This document shows, piece by piece, positions 6,661 to 9,456 of a stretch of DNA of 9,456 nt (positions within the stretch are counted from its first letter, which is position 1; each line of letters starts with the position of its first letter). The notes below the pieces were generated by a model. It was not told the origin of the DNA, did no database searches, and worked only from the letters and a program-made list of their open reading frames with translations. The stretch lies in contig DAOUPF010000028.1 of the NCBI GenBank assembly GCA_030626265.1, positions 1 to 9,456 of the forward strand. Reading direction: 5' to 3'. A program made the translations under genes and the position numbers. Origin of the DNA: Sulfurovum sp. Its GTDB lineage: Bacteria; Campylobacterota; Campylobacteria; Campylobacterales; Sulfurovaceae.

Positions 6661-6820
6661 AACTCGAAATATGCAATAGTGATTATAAAACTAGCACAAG
6701 TCATTGTATCTAGGGCATTGACAAGAAATCATCGCTTAACCTTTGGGTTAAATTCAAATTTCTTGCAAACACCCTAAATACAAGCACTAAGCACTATTTT
6801 TATAATTCTATTGCATAATC
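6661..6820 (+). repeat. Dispersed ~160-bp intergenic repeat, copy 1
   Basis: Positions 6661-6820 align with 7961-8119 at a constant offset of 1300 bp until one single-base indel near 6801. By hand count there are about 17 substitutions and 1 indel (about 89% identity). The conserved core runs from CGAAATAT to the CCCTAAATACAAGCACTAA block. It contains a two-tier inverted repeat: outer CAAGAAAT (6722-6729) with ATTTCTTG (6758-6765) and inner TTAACC (6736-6741) with GGTTAA (6746-6751), separated by symmetrical 6-base internal loops. No open reading frame is conserved. It could be a MITE-like or REP-like element or the remnant of a larger mobile element; the family is not identified. Confidence 0.88.
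6722..6765 (+). other. Two-tier inverted repeat in repeat copy 1
   Basis: The outer 8-bp perfect stem CAAGAAAT/ATTTCTTG encloses 6-base internal loops and a 6-bp perfect inner stem TTAACC/GGTTAA with the loop TTTG. There is no following T run, so it is unlikely to be an intrinsic terminator. It could form an RNA or cruciform structure or be a protein-binding site. Confidence 0.7.
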
Positions 6821-6862
6821 TGGCTTAAAATAAAAAATAAATCTATGCATAACTTTGGATAA

Positions 6863-6871
6863 TGTTATAAT
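6863..6871 (+). promoter_or_regulatory. Extended -10 promoter of the dehydrogenase gene
   Basis: TGTTATAAT, a consensus extended -10 element, would start transcription near 6878, about 28 bases before the ATG at 6906. A strong AAAAAGGAG ribosome binding site (6892-6900) lies downstream. The promoter is between repeat copy 1 and the gene, so it is not part of the repeat. Confidence 0.6.
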
Positions 6872-6905
6872 CTATCAATAGATGGAATAATAAAAAGGAG
6901 ACAGT

Positions 6906-7844
6906 ATGAAGATTGCATTTTTTGAAATAAAAGATGGAGAAAGGGCCTTTTTTGAATCAAAACTGAAAGGTTATGAACTCTTCTTTTCTGAAAAAACAAT
7001 TCAAGATGCTTTGATAAAGAGTGAAAACTATGAAGTTATTTCTGTATTTATACACTCTCGTATAAGTGATAAGGTTTTAGATAAACTTCCAAAGCTTTGC
7101 TATCTGCAGACGAGATCAACAGGTTTTGAGCATCTTGAATGTATTGAACTCTATCAAAGAAGTCTTATAGTCAGTAATGTTGCAGGATATGCAGGACCAC
7201 CTGTGGCGGAGTTTGCTTTTTCCTTACTACTTACTGCTATAAGAAAGACACATATTGTCTTACAGCGTAGTAAAGATGATAATTTTAACTACCTTGACCT
7301 CCAAGGAACAGAGCTATTTGGTAAAACTATTGGTATTCTTGGGCTGGGTACTATTGGCTTGCAGATTGCTAAGATTGCTAAAGGATTTGGTATGGATATC
7401 TTGGGATATTCTAGAACTAAAAAGCCCATTTTTGATACACTAGGAATAACATTCACCTCTTTAGAGGAAGTGATGAAAAAAGCAGATATGCTGATGCTGG
7501 CTTTATCTTTGACACCAGCTACACAAAATATCATACATGAAAAAAATGTTCTGCTCCTAAAAAAAGAGTGTATCATCATCAATATCGCCCGATATGAGAT
7601 TATGGAAAAATCACTTTATCAGACTTTATCAAATACTATTGCTTGTGATGTAGATAGTGATATTTTACTTTCTCAAAAAGAAAATATTCTTCATACGCCA
7701 CATATGGCATATTATACCAAAGAAGCACTAGAGAGGATACAGCAGATCTCTTTAGAGAATATGAAACAGTTCTTAAGTGGAGAAACTCCAACAAATAGTT
7801 TAGAGTTAGCCTGTAAAAAAGATTATATTGAAACTCAGGATTAG
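6906..7844 (+). CDS. D-isomer-specific 2-hydroxyacid dehydrogenase family protein, atypical
   Basis: This 312-aa protein has the family layout. An N-terminal substrate-binding half carries TRSTGFEHL (69-77) and NVAGYAGPPVAEFA (91-104). A Rossmann domain has GLGTIG (146-151), and the catalytic region has the NIAR arginine (R229) and the TPHMAYYTKEA histidine (H266). Family enzymes reversibly reduce 2-oxoacids with NAD(P)H. Two oddities are visible. R229 and H266 are only 37 residues apart against about 50-60 in typical members, and the usual xDVxxxEP segment reads CDVDSDI, so the catalytic Glu is not at its expected place (D250, D252 or E259 might substitute). Also, GYSR (167-170) lacks the acidic residue that usually selects NAD, hinting at NADP(H). 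The substrate cannot be named. It stands alone between two direct repeats with its own promoter. Confidence 0.85.
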   Translation: MKIAFFEIKDGERAFFESKLKGYELFFSEKTIQDALIKSENYEVISVFIHSRISDKVLDKLPKLCYLQTRSTGFEHLECIELYQRSLIVSNVAGYAGPPVAEFAFSLLLTAIRKTHIVLQRSKDDNFNYLDLQGTELFGKTIGILGLGTIGLQIAKIAKGFGMDILGYSRTKKPIFDTLGITFTSLEEVMKKADMLMLALSLTPATQNIIHEKNVLLLKKECIIINIARYEIMEKSLYQTLSNTIACDVDSDILLSQKENILHTPHMAYYTKEALERIQQISLENMKQFLSGETPTNSLELACKKDYIETQD

Positions 7845-8194
7845 TGCTGTAACGTAACAAACCCCAAATATTATCAAGATTAGCTTCGCTAAAATGTACT
7901 GTTATTCCTTATTTTTTCTTTTGTCGTTTGGATGGATAAAAAATATAACTATAGTCTTTTAACCCGAAATATACAATAGAGATTACAAAACTAGCATAAG
8001 TCATTGTCTCTAGGACATTCACAAGAAATCATCGCTTAATCTTTGGGTTAAACTCAAATTTCTTCTAAATACCCTAAATACAAGCACTAAGTACTCTTTT
8101 ATAATTCTATTACATAATTCAGGATTAAGTCAAAAATAGGCTTAAATAGCAATCCAAAGCTTTATTTTAACCCAAATAATTTTTATAATATATA
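7845..8194. other. Non-coding stretch with weak hairpin and repeat copy 2
   Basis: No supportable gene lies between the dehydrogenase stop and the desulforubrerythrin control region. A small hairpin (TTAGC/GCTAA at 7880-7892, 3-base loop) is followed only some 15 bases later by a T-rich run (7908-7922), a poor candidate for the dehydrogenase terminator. Repeat copy 2 occupies 7961-8119. The rest (8120-8194) is AT-rich and leads into the first promoter, including an extra TATAAT at 8184-8189. Confidence 0.65.
7961..8119 (+). repeat. Dispersed ~160-bp intergenic repeat, copy 2
   Basis: This is the direct-orientation partner of the repeat at 6661-6820. The inverted repeat is kept: AAGAAAT (8023-8029) pairs with ATTTCTT (8058-8064), and TTAATC (8036-8041) pairs with GGTTAA (8046-8051). 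The one inner-stem change (C to T) turns a C-G pair into a U-G wobble that still pairs in plus-strand RNA, while one outer pair is lost. Together the two copies bracket the dehydrogenase gene. Confidence 0.88.
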
Positions 8195-8224
8195 TATAAT
8201 TTCTAAAGGATAATAATTATCCTT
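8195..8224 (+). promoter_or_regulatory. Promoter plus Fur/PerR-type operator, module 1
   Basis: A TATAAT -10 hexamer (8195-8200) is followed 3 bases later by a perfect palindrome centred on A8215. Its 19-base core AAGGATAATAATTATCCTT extends to 8204-8226 with every base pair matching. The inner GATAATnATTATC matches the 7-1-7 Fur box of Bacillus (TGATAATnATTATCA) at 13 of 15 positions and resembles the PerR box (TTATAATnATTATAA). It would overlap the transcription start near 8206, a typical place for repression. Assignment to PerR or Fur is inference; control of catalase by PerR is known in Campylobacter. Confidence 0.75.
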
Positions 8225-8239
8225 TAAGTTTAGAAAAGC

Positions 8240-8269
8240 TATACTTCCTAAAGGATAATAATTATCCTT
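8240..8269 (+). promoter_or_regulatory. Promoter plus Fur/PerR-type operator, module 2
   Basis: This is a 30-bp direct repeat of module 1, displaced by exactly 45 bp with two mismatches (8199/8244 and 8202/8247). TATACT (8240-8245) takes the -10 place, and the same 19-base perfect palindrome (8251-8269, centre A8260) follows at identical spacing. It ends 11 bases before the ribosome binding site of desulforubrerythrin. Transcripts starting at module 1 would carry this palindrome as a hairpin just ahead of the ribosome binding site. Confidence 0.72.
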
Positions 8270-8291
8270 AGTAAAATAAAAGGAGTATAGA

Positions 8292-8951
8292 GTGAGACAA
8301 TATGAAACATACAAATGTAGCAAATGTAGTAGTGAAATAGAGGTACAAGAGGTTGGTGTAGGAATACTAGTTTGTTGTGGAGAAGAGATGGAGTGTGTAA
8401 CTAAGAATTTAACAGCAGTAAATCTTATGAAAGCATTTGCAGGTGAGTCACAAGCACGAAATAAGTATGAGTTTTTTGCAGACGTTGCTTTTGAAGAGGG
8501 ATTACATAGAATCGCACGACATTTCCAAGAGGCGGCGGATAATGAGAAATATCATGCTATGGCAGAGTTCAAAGCTTATAATAAACTGGTAAATGATATA
8601 GAGCTAGATACTACCAAGAAGAACCTTGTCTATGCAGCTGATGGTGAACGTTATGAGCATGAAGAGATGTATCCTAACTTTGCAGCTATTGCAAAAGAAG
8701 AAGGTTTGGCTGATATCGCAAGACTTTTTAGAGCCATCGGTAAAGTTGAAGTGGAACATGAGAGGGAGTACTTGGCACTAAAAGAGGCACTTGAAGTAGA
8801 AGGTTTCTTTGATAGTGAGAATAACGAAGAGTATATTTGTGAAGTTTGTGGGCATGTCCACAGAGGTAAAAAAGCACCCAAGACCTGTCCATTATGTAAA
8901 GCTGGTCAAGAGTACTTTAAAAAAGCGTGTGATGATATCACTATAGGATAA
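8292..8951 (+). CDS. Desulforubrerythrin (desulforedoxin-rubrerythrin-rubredoxin fusion)
   Basis: The 219-aa protein joins three iron domains. An N-terminal desulforedoxin-like FeCys4 site is formed by C9, C12, C28 and C29 (CSKC...VCCG). A rubrerythrin four-helix di-iron domain spans about residues 40-170 with ligands E52, E85xxH88, E125 and E153xxH156. A C-terminal rubredoxin has C183/C186 and C199/C202. This architecture is known from Campylobacter jejuni (Cj0012c, Rrc/desulforubrerythrin, about 215 aa), a cytoplasmic NADH-linked hydrogen peroxide reductase. The start is GTG at 8292: AAAAGGAG (8278-8285) lies 6 bases upstream, the family motif begins at once, and the nearby ATG at 8302 is in another frame. 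The duplicated Fur/PerR-type module upstream and the catalase gene downstream support peroxide-responsive expression. Confidence 0.93.
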   Translation: MRQYETYKCSKCSSEIEVQEVGVGILVCCGEEMECVTKNLTAVNLMKAFAGESQARNKYEFFADVAFEEGLHRIARHFQEAADNEKYHAMAEFKAYNKLVNDIELDTTKKNLVYAADGERYEHEEMYPNFAAIAKEEGLADIARLFRAIGKVEVEHEREYLALKEALEVEGFFDSENNEEYICEVCGHVHRGKKAPKTCPLCKAGQEYFKKACDDITIG

Positions 8952-8983
8952 ATGATTATTAAATAATTTTAAAAGGATAAATT

Positions 8984-9456
8984 ATGAAAAAAGTAGATTT
9001 AACAACAGCAAACGGTAGAAAAGTAGATAACAATCAAAATTCATTAACAGCAGGTTCTCGTGGACCCGTGTTGATGCAAGATGTATATCTTCAGGAGAAA
9101 TTAGCACATTTTGACAGAGAAGAAATACCTGAAAGAGTTGTTCATGCCAAAGGTGCAGGTGCTCATGGTACTTTTACTGTGACGCAGGATATTACAGCCT
9201 ATACTAAAGCTGATATTTTTTCCAAAGTAGGTAAAGAGACAAGAACTTTTACAAGATTTTCAACAGTTGGAGGTGAACGGGGTTCTGCGGATACGGCTAG
9301 AGATCCTAGAGGTTTTGCCACGAAATTTTATACTAACGAGGGGAACTGGGATATAGTGGGCAATAATACACCAGTCTTTTTTATAAGAGATCCGTTAAAG
9401 TTCCCTGACTTTATCCACACACAAAAAAGAATGCCAGATAGCAACTTGAAATCAGA
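8984..9456 (+). CDS. katA: Heme catalase, C-terminal two-thirds outside window
   Basis: The open frame starts at ATG 8984 and runs without a stop to the window edge (157 complete codons). Recognised catalase signatures are RGPVLMQD (26-33), the active-site [12 protein letters not shown] (catalytic H54), [22 protein letters not shown] (91-112) and [16 protein letters not shown] (121-136, catalytic Asn at N127). Catalase converts hydrogen peroxide to water and oxygen in the cytoplasm. The N-terminus without a signal peptide resembles small-subunit catalases of the katA type. AAAAGGA (8971-8977) lies 6 bases before the ATG. The gap to desulforubrerythrin is only 32 bp with no terminator or separate operator, so the two are probably one operon under the upstream operators. 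The symbol follows Campylobacter usage. Confidence 0.95.
   Translation, partial: MKKVDLTTANGRKVDNNQNSLTAGSRGPVLMQDVYLQEKLAHFDREEIPERVVHAKGAGAHGTFTVTQDITAYTKADIFSKVGKETRTFTRFSTVGGERGSADTARDPRGFATKFYTNEGNWDIVGNNTPVFFIRDPLKFPDFIHTQKRMPDSNLKS

Larger units (their letters stand above)
6604..6865. other. Non-coding stretch, mostly occupied by repeat copy 1
   Basis: Between the SPFH promoter and the dehydrogenase promoter there is no supportable gene. The part before 6661 is AT-rich without visible structure, 6661-6820 is the dispersed repeat described separately, and 6821-6865 is plain AT-rich DNA leading into the promoter. A 68-codon open frame over 6571-6777 runs across promoter and repeat and is not supported. 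Confidence 0.7.

Noticed and set aside
6571..6777. 68-codon plus-strand open frame across the SPFH promoter and repeat copy 1
   Set aside because: It overlaps the promoter of the divergent SPFH operon, has no ribosome binding site, and the corresponding frame in repeat copy 2 is interrupted early by a stop.
7880..7922. Intrinsic terminator after the dehydrogenase gene
   Set aside because: The stem is only 5 bp with a 3-base loop, and the T-rich run begins about 15 bases later, so it does not have terminator geometry.
7910..8006. Short minus-strand frame in repeat copy 2 (MTYASFVISIVYFG..., 31 codons) with a counterpart in copy 1 (MTCASFIITIAYFE...)
   Set aside because: All four codon differences in the shared 14 residues checked are amino-acid changing, lengths differ, and no ribosome binding site is seen, so the conservation is better explained at the DNA or RNA level.
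6661..8119. Composite transposon or insertion sequence formed by the direct repeats
   Set aside because: No transposase, no terminal inverted repeats at the repeat edges and no target-site duplication could be seen; the repeats are therefore reported only as dispersed elements.
8204..8226. Palindrome read as a terminator of the upstream region
   Set aside because: It is AT-rich, directly follows a -10 element, is duplicated with that element, and has no T run, so an operator is the better reading.

Overview
The window looks like an AT-rich chromosomal segment of a Campylobacterota (epsilonproteobacterial) genome. The strongest marker is hobA, a DnaA-binding initiation factor known from this lineage, inside the run rppH-lysC-hobA-holB-folP, an order also known from Helicobacter. 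A desulforubrerythrin fused as in Campylobacter, followed by a catalase gene, agrees. I cannot name the genus; a free-living relative such as Sulfurimonas, Sulfurovum, Sulfurospirillum or Arcobacter is plausible.

Layout. At the left edge the 5' two-thirds of hemW (radical SAM, minus strand) diverges from a tightly packed plus-strand operon at 826-4837: rppH (RNA 5' pyrophosphohydrolase), lysC (aspartate kinase), hobA, holB (a minimal clamp-loader delta' subunit) and folP (dihydropteroate synthase with a long N-terminal extension). Genes abut or overlap up to holB, and folP has its own strong ribosome binding site. The operon joins mRNA turnover, amino-acid and folate synthesis, and replication initiation and clamp loading. 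A convergent two-gene minus-strand operon (6530-4851) follows. It encodes an SPFH/flotillin-like protein ending in a SHOCT domain and a small protein with three zinc-binding modules and a Lys-Asn linker encoded by a hexanucleotide microsatellite.

From about 6600 the DNA becomes less conventional. A gene for an atypical D-2-hydroxyacid dehydrogenase (6906-7844) lies between two direct copies of a ~160-bp non-coding repeat (about 89% identical by hand alignment, exactly 1300 bp apart) that share a two-tier inverted repeat. After the second copy comes a duplicated promoter/operator module: two 30-bp direct repeats, 45 bp apart, each with a -10-like hexamer followed by a perfect Fur/PerR-type palindrome. 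This controls, by inference, a peroxide-defence pair: desulforubrerythrin (GTG start) and the N-terminal third of a heme catalase running off the right edge.

I found no convincing new multi-gene system. The most interesting signals are the duplicated Fur/PerR-like module, the repeat pair bracketing the dehydrogenase, the SPFH/zinc-ribbon operon with its microsatellite, and the unusual active-site region of the dehydrogenase. No tRNA, rRNA, CRISPR array or insertion-sequence transposase was recognised.
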